This document shows positions 7,935 to 17,103 of a stretch of 64,000 nucleotides of DNA, piece by piece. A model generated the notes under the pieces. It saw nothing but the letters and a program-made list of their open reading frames with translations. It was not told the DNA's origin and did not search any database. The first letter of the stretch is position 1; every line of letters begins with the position of its first letter. The position numbers were made by a program, and so were the translations under genes. This DNA comes from Nocardiopsis potens DSM 45234 (GTDB taxonomy: Bacteria > Actinomycetota > Actinomycetes > Streptosporangiales > Streptosporangiaceae), in contig NZ_ANBB01000033.1 in the NCBI RefSeq assembly GCF_000341105.1, forward strand, positions 62,001 through 126,000, written 5' to 3'.

Positions 7935-8627
7935 TCAGCGGTCGCTGAAGGAGACCCCGCTGCCGTCGGCGGCGATCTCGACGTCGGCCGACTCCCCGCC
8001 GGAGGTCTCGCAGGAGATGCCGCTCGCCCCCGAGCTGACCAGCTTGTACTCGCCCATGTCGCAGAGGACCGCCTCCTCGCCGGTGTGGTGGCGGTACCGC
8101 TCCTCCAGGGCGTTCCGGGAGACCGGGAGCCGCCCCGTCTCGTACTCCACCGACCCCTGGTCGTCGGTGACGGTCACCACGAACTCGGCCTCGTAGTCGG
8201 CGTAGCCGGCGGTGCAGGTGCCCTCGAAGCCGTTGGTCGCCTCCATCTCGTCGCAGGAGACCGAGGAGTCGGGGTCGTGCTCCATGGCGAACATGTTCAC
8301 GAACCGGTTGATCTCGTACTCCACCGCCGCGGTGAAGTCGTCCCCGGAGGGGGCCGGGCCGAGGACGCTCTCGTCGAACCGGGGCTCCTCGGCGGGCACG
8401 GTGCCGGTGCGGAACTCGCCGTCCGGGGTCTCCGGGGCCGACGGGGAGGCCTCCGGCGCCTCGGAGGCCTGCTCCGACTCGGAGGCGCCGCCGCGGCCGG
8501 GGGGCGGCTCCCCCTCCCGGACCGGGGCCGGGATGATCCCGCAGGCCCCGACGGCGAGCAGGGAGCCGGCGCAGGCCAGCGCGAGCACGGCGCGCCGGAG
8601 CGAAGATCTGCTGTTCAGGGGTTCCAC
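7935..8627 (-). CDS. Lipoprotein, DUF4333-like, 230 aa
   Basis: An exported lipoprotein. The N-terminus has basic residues, a hydrophobic core and the lipobox LAVGAC (Cys29). A Ser/Glu/Pro-rich linker (about 45-85) leads to a globular part with the pattern VSCDEM...GTCTAGYADYEAEF resembling DUF4333, a family of small actinobacterial secreted domains with paired Cys. A further Cys-containing part follows. GTG 8627 follows a GGAAGAGGAG site. Function unknown; the DUF assignment is from pattern memory only. Confidence 0.75.
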   Translation of the reverse strand: MEPLNSRSSLRRAVLALACAGSLLAVGACGIIPAPVREGEPPPGRGGASESEQASEAPEASPSAPETPDGEFRTGTVPAEEPRFDESVLGPAPSGDDFTAAVEYEINRFVNMFAMEHDPDSSVSCDEMEATNGFEGTCTAGYADYEAEFVVTVTDDQGSVEYETGRLPVSRNALEERYRHHTGEEAVLCDMGEYKLVSSGASGISCETSGGESADVEIAADGSGVSFSDR

Positions 8628-8787
8628 GGTCTCCTCTTCCGCGCGGGGGATGAACAGGGGGGCGCCGGGGCGGTCCCGGTCCCTGCCCGGTACGACTCCG
8701 GAACCGGACGTCCGGTTCCGAACCGCCCGGAGCGGACCGGCGGCGCGACGCCGTCCCGCCGCGGGGCGGCGCCCCGGTCCGCGCCGC

Positions 8788-9486
8788 TCAGTACTCGCGC
8801 CAGTGCAGGTCGACGGCGTAGTCGACCTCCAGCCCCGGGTGCTCGGCGATGATCTCCTCGGCCAGCCGGGCGGGGAACTCGATCCGCACCACCGCCTCGA
8901 AGTCCTCCCGCCGCTCGAACCGCCAGCGCATGTCCAGCGGCTCCCGGCGGAACCCCTGCGCCGTCCAGAACCGCTGCACGTCCTCCGGGTCGTAGCGGGG
9001 CAGGAACCGGCGGAACCAGCGGCCGAAGGTGCTCCGGGAGGCGTCGTTGTCGATGATGAACGCGACCCCGCCGCGCCGCATCACCCGGGAGAGCTCGCGC
9101 AGCCCCGGCTCGCAGCCGCGGCCGAAGAAGTAGGCCCAGCGCGCGTGCGCCACGTCCACCGACGCGTCGGGCAGCGGCAGCCGCTGGGCGACCCCGGTGC
9201 GGACCGACACGTTGTCCAGCCCGGCGGCGCGGGCGCGCGCCGCGGCGGCCAGCTCGCCGTGCGGCTCCACCCCGGTCACCCGGTCCGCCTCGGCGGCGAA
9301 GGCGGGCAGGTGGAAGCCGGTCCCGCAGCCGATGTCCAGCACGTGCGCACCGGACAGCGGCCGGATCCGGTCCATGGCGGCCCGGATCGCCCCGTCCGGG
9401 TCGACCGCGCGGTTCTCCAGCTCGTAGACCTGGGGACTGTTCCAGATGTTGGGGCTGGGAACCGCCCCGTCCAGCGCTGCTCTCAC
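8788..9486 (-). CDS. Class I SAM-dependent methyltransferase, 232 aa
   Basis: A Rossmann-type methyltransferase. Motif I is VLDIGCGTG (residues 49-57), the acidic end of strand 2 is VTGVEPHGE, and motif IV-like sequence is [18 protein letters not shown] 9486 is chosen because the open frame upstream runs into the divergent gene's promoter, and because VRAALDG leads straight into the conserved part. The segment [24 protein letters not shown] resembles the UbiE/methyltransf_11 group. The substrate is unknown. It is divergent from the isomerase gene at 9554 with a 67-base gap. Confidence 0.85.
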   Translation of the reverse strand: MRAALDGAVPSPNIWNSPQVYELENRAVDPDGAIRAAMDRIRPLSGAHVLDIGCGTGFHLPAFAAEADRVTGVEPHGELAAAARARAAGLDNVSVRTGVAQRLPLPDASVDVAHARWAYFFGRGCEPGLRELSRVMRRGGVAFIIDNDASRSTFGRWFRRFLPRYDPEDVQRFWTAQGFRREPLDMRWRFERREDFEAVVRIEFPARLAEEIIAEHPGLEVDYAVDLHWREY

Positions 9487-9553
9487 CCTGGGGACGGTAG
9501 CGGGACCCGCACGCGTCGAGCCAATCCGCCCGGCACCGCATAGTCTTGTTCGA

Positions 9554-10498
9554 GTGAGCTCCATCGAGGTTCCCGACGCGCCCGTCGTCCTGTCCACCGC
9601 CTCGGTCTACCCGGAGAAGACCCCGGCCGCCTTCGAGATCGCCGCCGAGCTGGGCTACGACGGCATCGAGGTGCTGGTCTCCTCCGACCCGGTCAGCCAG
9701 GACACCGAGATGCTCCGCCGGCTCTCCGACTACCACGGCATCCCGGTGACCGCGGTGCACTCCCCCTGCCTCATCTTCACCCAGCGGGTGTGGGGCAAGG
9801 ACCCCTGGGAGAAGCTGGTCCGGTCCAAGGACATGGCCGAGGCGCTGGGCGCCACCGCCATCGTGGTCCACCCGGCCTTCCGCTGGCAGCGGGATTACGC
9901 CAAGCAGTTCGAGGACGGCGTCGCCCGGATGCAGGACGAGACCGACGTGGTCTTCGCGGTGGAGAACATGTACCCGGTGCGGATGGGCGACCGGGAGGTC
10001 GTGCCGTACGCCCCGAGCTGGAACCCGCTGGACCGCGACTACCCCGACGTCACCCTGGACCTCTCGCACACCGCGATGTCGGGGTCGGACGCCATGGACA
10101 TGGCCCGGCGGCTCGGCGGCCGCCTCTCCCACGTGCACCTGGCCGACGGCGTCGGCGGGCAGAACTTCGACGAGCACCTGATCCCCGGCCGCGGCTCGCA
10201 GCCGGTCGCCGAGGTGCTGGAGCACCTGGCTGGCACCGGCTACGAGGGCCAGCTGGTGCTGGAGGTGAACACCCGCAAGGCCCCCGACCGCGAGTCGCGC
10301 AAGCTGGAGCTGGCCGAGGCGCTGGCCTTCACCCGGCTGCACTTCGCCGAGGCCCGCCGGCACGGCGCGGGCGCCGGCGGCCCCGGGGAGGAGCGCGCCG
10401 ACCGGCGGGAGCGGATCGCGCTCCGCCGCTCCGCGCCGCCGCCCCCGCCGCGGACCTTCACCGTCGACACGGGCGGGACGGCCAAGGAGGGCGACTGA
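9554..10498 (+). CDS. Sugar phosphate isomerase/epimerase family TIM-barrel protein, 314 aa
   Basis: Belongs to the xylose-isomerase-like/AP-endonuclease-2 barrel superfamily. Candidate metal ligands appear in order: VHSP His, VVHPAF His, FAVEN Glu, LDLSHT Asp/His, HVHLAD His and LVLEVN Glu. The reaction could be sugar epimerisation/isomerisation or something else in this superfamily. GTG 9554 ([10 protein letters not shown]) is the likely start, since earlier codons overlap the divergent methyltransferase gene. The C-terminal ~45 residues are Pro/Arg-rich and look disordered. The gene ends 18 bases before a 66-bp palindrome. Confidence 0.82.
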   Translation: MSSIEVPDAPVVLSTASVYPEKTPAAFEIAAELGYDGIEVLVSSDPVSQDTEMLRRLSDYHGIPVTAVHSPCLIFTQRVWGKDPWEKLVRSKDMAEALGATAIVVHPAFRWQRDYAKQFEDGVARMQDETDVVFAVENMYPVRMGDREVVPYAPSWNPLDRDYPDVTLDLSHTAMSGSDAMDMARRLGGRLSHVHLADGVGGQNFDEHLIPGRGSQPVAEVLEHLAGTGYEGQLVLEVNTRKAPDRESRKLELAEALAFTRLHFAEARRHGAGAGGPGEERADRRERIALRRSAPPPPPRTFTVDTGGTAKEGD

Positions 10499-10516
10499 CC
10501 GGCCCGCGGCGGCGCG

Positions 10517-10582
10517 CCGATGATCTTGACGTTCCGGCCCTAGCGGAGCGCGTTGACAGGGCCGGAACGTCAAGATCACCGA
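10517..10582. repeat. 66-bp palindrome (copy 3)
   Basis: The left arm CCGATGATCTTGACGTT is identical to copy 1. The outer arms pair well (GATCTTGACGTTCCGGCCCT with its complement), but the centre is degraded (GCGGAGC/GCGTTGA). It lies between convergent genes, 18 bases after the isomerase stop and 13 bases before the MFS stop on the other strand. Confidence 0.85.
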
Positions 10583-10595
10583 GGGAGGGGCGGGG

Positions 10596-11834
10596 TCAGG
10601 CGTCCTCCCGGGCGGCCTCCGGGTCGGTGACGCGCACCGCCAGGAGCACCGCGAGCAGCACCCCGGCCCCCGCGGAGACCAGCAGGTAGGCGGTGCCGAT
10701 GGAGAGCGCCTCCACCACCGGGCCGAGCACCAGCGGGGCCAGGAACTGCCCGGCGAAGGTCGCCGTGGTGACCAGGGCGGTGGCCCGCCCGCGCAGCGCG
10801 GCCGGGACGCCCCCGCCGACCAGCACGGTCAGCGCGGGGACCGCGATGCCCGCGCCGAGGCCGAACAGCACCACCGCGACCCACACCGGGACCGGGCCGC
10901 CGCCCAGCGCGAGCAGCGCGAACGAGGCGGTCCACAGCGCCGCGGCCAGCCGCAGCATCCAGGAGTAGCCCAGCCGCGCGCGCAACCGCGCGTACACCAC
11001 CCCGACCAGGCCCATCGCCCCGGACCAGCTGACGGGGTAGACCGAGACCAGCGACGGGTGGGTCACCCCCAGCTCGGCCAGGCGCTGCGGCACGAACACC
11101 ACCAGGGTGTACAGCATCATCGAGGTGGCCACGGTGAGCAGCAGGAAGCCGAGCACGGCCGGGGACGGGCGGAACCGCGGGCCCCGGGCGCCGCGGGCGG
11201 GCGCCTCCGGGCGGGCGTCGGGCAGCAGTGCCAGCACGGCCGCGCCCAGCGGGACGCCGACCAGGTAGACCGCGAACGGCGCGCTCCACGACAGGCCGCC
11301 CAGCGCGCCGCCGAGCAGCGGGCAGACCACCCCGCCGACGCTCACCGCGGTGGACCGCCAGCCCATCGCCCGGTCCCGCAGCGCGCCCCGGTACAGCGAG
11401 AGCATCGCCACCGTGCTCGCCGCGAACACCGCCGCCGCGCCCAGCCCGAACACCAGCCGGGTGGCGATCAGCAGCGGGTAGGAGTCGGTGAGCGCGCCGG
11501 CGCCGCCGGCCGCCCCGTAGAGCAGCAGCCCGGCGCCCAGCGGGACGCGGTACCCCCAGCGGTCCATCGCCCAGCCCACCGCCGGCGCGCTCACCGCGAT
11601 CACCGCGGTGTGCGCGGTGACCACCATCCCGGCCTGGGTGGAGGTCAGGCCGAGGTCGCCGCGGAGCAGCTCCACGATCGGGGTGAGCACACCGCCGGCC
11701 ATCACGGTCAGCGTGGAGGCGAGCAGCAGCAGGACCAGCGGGGCGGCCCGCACCCCGGGCCGCTCCCCCGGGAGGGGGCCGGCGGGCCCGGGGGCGGCCG
11801 GCCCCCGGGGCGCCGTTCCCGGTGCCGGGCTCAT
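10596..11834 (-). CDS. MFS transporter, 12 TM-type, 412 aa
   Basis: A major facilitator permease of the drug-exporter kind. About twelve hydrophobic segments are visible. Motif A-like GWAMDRWGYRVPLG lies in the loop after TM2 and ATRLVFGLGAAA after TM4. ATG 11834 overlaps the stop of the upstream FMN-reductase/OYE gene (ATGA), so the two are one operon, divergent from a large SARP regulator. Export of a compound processed by the reductase, or of a related toxic electrophile, is a reasonable inference. The substrate is unknown. Confidence 0.88.
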   Translation of the reverse strand: MSPAPGTAPRGPAAPGPAGPLPGERPGVRAAPLVLLLLASTLTVMAGGVLTPIVELLRGDLGLTSTQAGMVVTAHTAVIAVSAPAVGWAMDRWGYRVPLGAGLLLYGAAGGAGALTDSYPLLIATRLVFGLGAAAVFAASTVAMLSLYRGALRDRAMGWRSTAVSVGGVVCPLLGGALGGLSWSAPFAVYLVGVPLGAAVLALLPDARPEAPARGARGPRFRPSPAVLGFLLLTVATSMMLYTLVVFVPQRLAELGVTHPSLVSVYPVSWSGAMGLVGVVYARLRARLGYSWMLRLAAALWTASFALLALGGGPVPVWVAVVLFGLGAGIAVPALTVLVGGGVPAALRGRATALVTTATFAGQFLAPLVLGPVVEALSIGTAYLLVSAGAGVLLAVLLAVRVTDPEAAREDA

Positions 11835-13450
11835 CGGTCGGCCCCGGAGGACTCCAGGGCGTCCAGCCGCGGGTAGTCGGTGTAGCCGCGCTCGCCGCCG
11901 CCGTAGAAGGTGGCGGGGTCGGGGTCGTTGAACGGCCCGCCGGCCTTGACCCGGACGTCCAGGTCGGGGTTGGCCAGCCACTCGGAGCCGATGGTGATCG
12001 CGTCGGCCAGTCCGGCGGCGAGCGCCTCCGCCCCCGAGTCGGTGGTGCGCGCCCCCGAGGCCGGGTCCGGGTGCGGGTTGAGCAGCAGCGCGTTCGGCCA
12101 CGCGGCGCGCACCGCCTCGGTCACCTCGCGGTGCCCATCCTCGACGATGTGCAGGTAGGCCAGGTCGATCGGGGCCAGGGCGCGGGCCAGCGCCGGGTAG
12201 AGCTCGGCGGTGTCGCTCTCGGTGATCCCGTTGTTCGGCGTCCCCGGGCCGATGCGCATGCCGGTCCGCTCCGGGCCGATGGCCTCGGCCACCGCGGCGG
12301 CGACCTCGGTGGCGAACCGTATCCGGTTGGCCGGGCTCCCGCCGTAGCGGTCGGTGCGCCGGTTGGTCCCGTCCGCGAGGAACTGCTGGATCAGGTAGCC
12401 GTTGGCGCCGTGCAGCTCCACCCCGTCGAAGCCGGCGTCGATGGCGTTCCGGGACGCCTCGGTGAACTCATCCACCACATCCTCGATCTCGGCGGTGGTC
12501 AGGGCGCGCGGCACCGGGTGCTCCAGCAGCCCGTCCGGGGTGTAGAGGCGCTCGCCGGAGGCGATCGCGGAGGGCGCCACCGGCAGCCCGCCGTCCGGGT
12601 AGAGCACCGGGTGGCCGATCCGGCCGGAGTGCATGATCTGCGCGAAGATCCGGCCTCCGGCGGCGTGCACCGCGCCGGTCACCTCGCGCCAGGCGGCCAC
12701 CTGCTCGGCGCTGTGCAGGCCCGGGGTGTCGATGTAGCCCTGGCCGCGGACGCTGGGCTGGGTGCCCTCGGTGATGATCAGCCCCGCCGCGGCGCGCTGG
12801 GCGTAGTACTCGGCGGTGGCGGGGCCGACCAGCCCGCGGGGGGCCCGGGAGCGGGTCATCGGGGCCATCAGCAGGCGGTTGGGCAGCTTCAGCGCGCCGA
12901 CGGAGACGGGTTCGAAGTATCCGGTCACGGTCTTTTCGTCCTCACTGGTCATGGTGGTGCGGGAAAGGAAGTGCAGGTGTCGGGGGAGGTCGTCGGAGGG
13001 CGCGCCGGGCCGGGGCACCCGGGCGCCGGCGGCGCGCAGCACCGCGCGCAGCCGGGCCCGGACGCCGTCCCCGCCGGCCGGTTCCGCCCCGGCGCCGATC
13101 ACGGCGGCGGGCGTTCCGGTGAGCACCCCGCCGAACGGGTAGCCGGCCCAGTCGAGCGCGGACAGCAGCCGGGCGGGCGGCGGGCCGCCGTCCTCGGCCG
13201 CGCTGATCAGCAGCGCGTCGGCGGCGGCCACCGCCCGGTAGAGCCGCCGGACCAGGCGCGGCGGCATCGGGTTGTCGGCGGAGCGGCACTCGGGCAGGTC
13301 GGTGCAGAGCGGGAAGCGCGCGGTCCGCGCGGAGCCGGCCAGCCGCTCCTCGGCGGCGCGCAGCGCCGCCAGGTCGGCCGAGCCGTTCCGCCCGTCCGCG
13401 GGGATCCCCAGGACGAGCGGGAGCCCGCCCGGGGTGCGGTCCACTCCCAT
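11831..13450 (-). CDS. FMN-reductase-like domain fused to Old Yellow Enzyme (NADH:flavin oxidoreductase), 539 aa
   Basis: Residues ~1-165 look like the NADPH-dependent FMN reductase (flavodoxin-fold) family: LPLVLGIPADGRNGS, then ADALLISAAEDGG and ALDWAGYPFGG followed by PAAVIGAG, matching the family's 'LLISTPEYNG ... LDW ... KPVAVIGA' pattern, though the EYN is replaced. Residues ~180-539 are a complete OYE barrel: MAPMTRSRA, the substrate-binding pair in DGVELHGANGYL, RTDRYGGS, and AITIGSEWLANPDL near the phosphate site. OYEs reduce activated alkenes or nitro compounds with NAD(P)H and FMN. ATG 13450 has a strong GGAAGGAGG site 8 bases upstream. The internal Met at MTSEDEKT lacks one, so a single fused polypeptide is likely. 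Confidence 0.82.
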   Translation of the reverse strand: MGVDRTPGGLPLVLGIPADGRNGSADLAALRAAEERLAGSARTARFPLCTDLPECRSADNPMPPRLVRRLYRAVAAADALLISAAEDGGPPPARLLSALDWAGYPFGGVLTGTPAAVIGAGAEPAGGDGVRARLRAVLRAAGARVPRPGAPSDDLPRHLHFLSRTTMTSEDEKTVTGYFEPVSVGALKLPNRLLMAPMTRSRAPRGLVGPATAEYYAQRAAAGLIITEGTQPSVRGQGYIDTPGLHSAEQVAAWREVTGAVHAAGGRIFAQIMHSGRIGHPVLYPDGGLPVAPSAIASGERLYTPDGLLEHPVPRALTTAEIEDVVDEFTEASRNAIDAGFDGVELHGANGYLIQQFLADGTNRRTDRYGGSPANRIRFATEVAAAVAEAIGPERTGMRIGPGTPNNGITESDTAELYPALARALAPIDLAYLHIVEDGHREVTEAVRAAWPNALLLNPHPDPASGARTTDSGAEALAAGLADAITIGSEWLANPDLDVRVKAGGPFNDPDPATFYGGGERGYTDYPRLDALESSGADR

Positions 13451-13653
13451 CGCGGCGCCTCCTTCCGGTCCTCGGCGGCCCTTCTCGGCCGCTGCACCGA
13501 GCATCCGCCCCGCCCCTCGCCGGACCCTCGCCGTCCCCTCGCCGTCCACTCACCGCCCGACCCGGCACGGAAGCGGGGGCCGGTCCGCCGGGGCCCGCGG
13601 AACAGGGCTCCTGCGGGGCAGGGGCGGGAGGGGGGTCGTCTAGCGTTGGCGGC

Positions 13654-16600
13654 ATGAGATTCGGAGTGCTCGGCCCGCTGGAGGTCAGGACCGACGCCGG
13701 GGCGGAGGTCGCCGTTCCCGGGGCGAAGGTCCGGGCGCTGCTCGCGGCGCTCCTGGTGGCCGAAGGGGAACCGGTCTCCGCCGACCGGCTCCTGGAGGAG
13801 GTGTGGGAGGGCGACCCGCCGTCCCGCGGCGCCGCGGCGCTGCAGACCGCCGCCTCCCGGCTCCGGCGGGCGCTGGACGCGGCCGAGCCCGGCGCGCGGG
13901 CCCTGGTGGAGTCCGGGCCGTCCGGTTACCGGCTGCGCGCCCCGGAGGAGGCGGTCGACGCGGCGAGGTTCGCCGCGCTGCTCGACCGCGCCCGGACCGC
14001 GCCGGACCCGGGCGGGGCGGTCGCGCTGCTGGACGAGGCCCTCGGGCTGTGGCGCGGCCCCGCCCTGGCCGACCACGCCGACGCCGCGTTCGCCGCGCCC
14101 GCGACCGCCCGGCTGGAGGAGCAGCGGGCGGCCGCGCTGGAGCAGCGCGCCGAGGCGCGGCTGGCCGCCGGCGAGCACGCCTCGCTCGTCGGCGAACTCG
14201 GCGAGCTGGTCTCCCGGTACCCGCTCCGCGAGCGGCTGCGCGCCGCGCACATGCGCGCCCTCTACCGGGCCGGGCGGCAGGCGGAGGCGCTGGAGAGCTT
14301 CCGCGCCTTCCGCGCCCTGCTCGCCGAGGAGATCGGCGTCGACCCGGGGCCGGAGCTGGAGCGGCTGCACACCGGGATCCTCACCGGCGACGCGCCCCGG
14401 CCCTCCCGGGCGGACCCGTGGCGCGCCCCCGCCCCCCGGCCCGGCGCGGAGGAGCCCCGCCCCGCCGCCGGCCGGGAGCCGCCCGCGCCCCCGGCCGGCG
14501 CCCGCGGCAACCTCCCGGCGCCGCTGGTCGAGGCGGTCGGCCGGGAGAAGGCGGTCGCCGAGGTCGGCGCGGCGCTCGCCGACGGCCGGCTGACCACCCT
14601 GACCGGCCCCGGCGGGGTGGGCAAGACGACCCTGGCGGTGGCCGCGGCGGAGGCCGTCCGGGAGCGCTTCCCCGACGGGGTCTGGTTCGCCGAGCTGACC
14701 GCCCGCGACGCCTGCGACTGCGACGTCGAGGACATCGCCCAGTTCGTCGCGGCCACCGTCGGGCTCCGCGAGGACGTGGAGGAGCGCGGGGGCGCCGCGG
14801 CCCGGCCGCGCGCGGTCAGCGACCGGCTGGCTCGGGCGCTCGGCGGCAAGGAGGCGCTGATCCTGCTGGACAACTGCGAGCAGGTGGTGGAGTCGGTGTC
14901 CGGCCTGGCCGCCCGCCTGCTGCGCGGAGCCCCCGGCCTGCGCCTCCTGGCCACCAGCAGGGAGCCGCTGGGGGTGCCCGGCGAGGTGCTCTACCCGGTG
15001 CGGCCGCTGGAACCGCCGGAACCGGACGCCCCGTGCGACCCGGAGCGGCTGCTCGACTCCCCGGCGGTGCGGATGTTCGCCGGCCGCGCCGCCGCCGCGG
15101 TCCCCGGGTTCACCGTGCACGCGGGCAACGCCGCCGCCGTCGCGGCGATCTGCGCCCGCCTGGACGGCCTGCCGCTGGCGCTGGAACTGGCCGCGGCCCG
15201 GCTGCGCGCGATGGACGTGGCCGAGCTCGCCGACCGGATCGGCGACCGGTTCCGGCTGCTGGCCGCGCCCGGGCGCGGCGGCGGCGCGGCCCGGCACCGC
15301 ACGCTGCGCGCGGTGATCGACTGGAGCTGGGAGCTGCTCACCGCCGACGAGCGCGCCGTGCTCTCCCGGGTCTCGGTGCACGCCGGCGGGTTCCCGCTGG
15401 GCGCGGCCGAGGCGGTCTGCGCCGGCGGCCCGGTCGGGGAGGGCGAGGTCTGGGAGGTGCTGGCGCGGCTGGTCGACCGGTCGCTGGTGGTCGCCGAACC
15501 GGGGCAGGGCGGCACCCGCTACCGGCTGCTGGAGAGCGTCGCGGCCTACGGCTGGGAGCGGCTGGAGGAGGACGGCGCCGCCGGGCACGTGCTCGGGCTG
15601 CACGTCGGGCACTGGACCCGGTTCGCCGAGCGGAACGCGGGCCGGCTGCGCGGCCCGGAGCAGGCCGCGGCGCTGGCCGCGCTGGACACCGAGCGCGCCA
15701 ACCTGCGCCTGGCGCTGGAGCGGGCGGCCGCCCGGGGCGACGCGGAGTCGGCGCTCCGCCTCACCGGAGCCCTGGGCCGCTACTGGTACCTGCGCGGCCG
15801 CAACGGTGAGGGGCAGCGGTCGCTGCGGATCGCGCTGGAGGCCGCGGGCGAGGCGCCGCCGCAGGTCCGGGCGCGCGCCCGGATGTGGTTCGCCGCGATG
15901 GAGTACCTCCAGGGGCGGCCGGCCGAGGCGGGCGACGAGGCCCGCGCGGCCCTGGAGGCCTACGGGCGGATGGACGACCCGGCCGGCCTCGCCGAGGCGC
16001 AGGCGCTGTTCGCGCTGCTGCTCTCCGCGGCGCGCGGCAGCGGGGCCGGCTTCCCGTCCGCGATCGCGCTCACCGAGGCGGCCCAGGCCGCGTTCCGCCG
16101 CCTGGGCGACCCGTGGGGCCTGGCCCTGGCGCTGCACGCACGCGGCTGGGAGGAGCTGCGCCGCAGCGAGCTCGACACGGCCCGGGAGGACGCCGAGGAG
16201 AGCCTGGAGCTGTTCCGCCGGGTCGGCGACCCGTGGGGCGAGGCGCGCGCCGCCAACCTGCTCGGCGTGCTGGCCGGGATCGCCGGCGACTACCCGGGCG
16301 CGGCCCGGCTGCACCGCAGCGCCCGGCGGCTGGCCGAGGAGATCGGGCTGTGGCCGCAGGCCGCGGAGGAGGTGGTCCGGCTCGGCCGGATCGCGCTGAC
16401 CGTCCGGGACTACGCCGAGGCCGACCGGCTGCACGCAGAAGCGCTCGCCCTGGCCCGGGAGGACCACTTCACCGGCCTGGTGACGATGGCCCGCGGCGGG
16501 CTGGGCATGGCCGCGCGCCGCCGCGGCGACCTGGACCTGGCGGAGCGGGAGCTGACCGCGGTCCTGGAGGTGCACGAGGTCGAGCGGTACGCGGCCGGCC

Positions 16601-17016
16601 GGGCGTCGATCCTGGCCGAGCTGGGGTTCACCGCCGAGCAGCGCGGTGACGAACCCGCCGCCCGCCGGCTGCACCTGCAGGGGCTGGCGGCGTCCTGGGA
16701 GGCGCACGACCCGCGGGCGGTCGCCCAGTCGCTGGAGGGCGTCGCCGGCGCGGACGCGCTGGCCGACACCGCGCACGGCGGGGCCACCGCCCGCTCCGCC
16801 CGGGGCGCCCGGCTGCTCGGCGCCGCCGCGGCGGCCCGGGAGGGGACCGGCGCCCCGCAGCCGGAGACCGAGCGGTTCGACGTCGACCGGATCGGCGCCG
16901 CCCTCCGCGGCCTGCTCGGCGCGGACCGCTTCGCCGAGGAGTTCGCCGCCGGCGCCGGCACCCCGCTGGAGGCCGCCGCGGCCGAAGCGGAGGCCGAGCA
17001 CCCCCCGGAGGGGTGA
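13654..17016 (+). CDS. AfsR/SARP-family transcriptional regulator with NB-ARC and TPR regions, 1120 aa
   Basis: Large regulators of this type control secondary metabolism or stress clusters in actinobacteria. Order: OmpR-type winged helix (1-95, MRFGVLGPLEV to GYRLRAP), bacterial transcriptional activation domain (about 100-245), a Pro-rich linker, an NB-ARC ATPase with P-loop GPGGVGKTT near 318 and Walker B ILLDNCEQ near 405 and the ATSREPLGVPGE sensor near 430, then an alpha-helical repeat region (about 640-1010) that reads as TPRs. It is divergent from the FMN-reductase/OYE-MFS operon with a ~200-bp shared control region, so those genes are its most likely local target (inferred). The start MRFGVLGPLEV is standard for the family. 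Confidence 0.93.
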   Translation: MRFGVLGPLEVRTDAGAEVAVPGAKVRALLAALLVAEGEPVSADRLLEEVWEGDPPSRGAAALQTAASRLRRALDAAEPGARALVESGPSGYRLRAPEEAVDAARFAALLDRARTAPDPGGAVALLDEALGLWRGPALADHADAAFAAPATARLEEQRAAALEQRAEARLAAGEHASLVGELGELVSRYPLRERLRAAHMRALYRAGRQAEALESFRAFRALLAEEIGVDPGPELERLHTGILTGDAPRPSRADPWRAPAPRPGAEEPRPAAGREPPAPPAGARGNLPAPLVEAVGREKAVAEVGAALADGRLTTLTGPGGVGKTTLAVAAAEAVRERFPDGVWFAELTARDACDCDVEDIAQFVAATVGLREDVEERGGAAARPRAVSDRLARALGGKEALILLDNCEQVVESVSGLAARLLRGAPGLRLLATSREPLGVPGEVLYPVRPLEPPEPDAPCDPERLLDSPAVRMFAGRAAAAVPGFTVHAGNAAAVAAICARLDGLPLALELAAARLRAMDVAELADRIGDRFRLLAAPGRGGGAARHRTLRAVIDWSWELLTADERAVLSRVSVHAGGFPLGAAEAVCAGGPVGEGEVWEVLARLVDRSLVVAEPGQGGTRYRLLESVAAYGWERLEEDGAAGHVLGLHVGHWTRFAERNAGRLRGPEQAAALAALDTERANLRLALERAAARGDAESALRLTGALGRYWYLRGRNGEGQRSLRIALEAAGEAPPQVRARARMWFAAMEYLQGRPAEAGDEARAALEAYGRMDDPAGLAEAQALFALLLSAARGSGAGFPSAIALTEAAQAAFRRLGDPWGLALALHARGWEELRRSELDTAREDAEESLELFRRVGDPWGEARAANLLGVLAGIAGDYPGAARLHRSARRLAEEIGLWPQAAEEVVRLGRIALTVRDYAEADRLHAEALALAREDHFTGLVTMARGGLGMAARRRGDLDLAERELTAVLEVHEVERYAAGRASILAELGFTAEQRGDEPAARRLHLQGLAASWEAHDPRAVAQSLEGVAGADALADTAHGGATARSARGARLLGAAAAAREGTGAPQPETERFDVDRIGAALRGLLGADRFAEEFAAGAGTPLEAAAAEAEAEHPPEG

Positions 17017-17103
17017 CCGGTGCTTCGGCCGGGAGCCGGGACAGGGCCGGGGCGCCGACGTAGGCTCGGGGGAGGCCTGGGCGGCGGAGTGCGGGGAGCC
17101 GGG

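Noticed and set aside
11831-12954. Treating the Old Yellow Enzyme as a separate gene starting at MTSEDEKT
   Set aside because: No ribosome binding site precedes that Met, while the upstream in-frame ATG 13450 has a strong one and the intervening sequence is domain-like.
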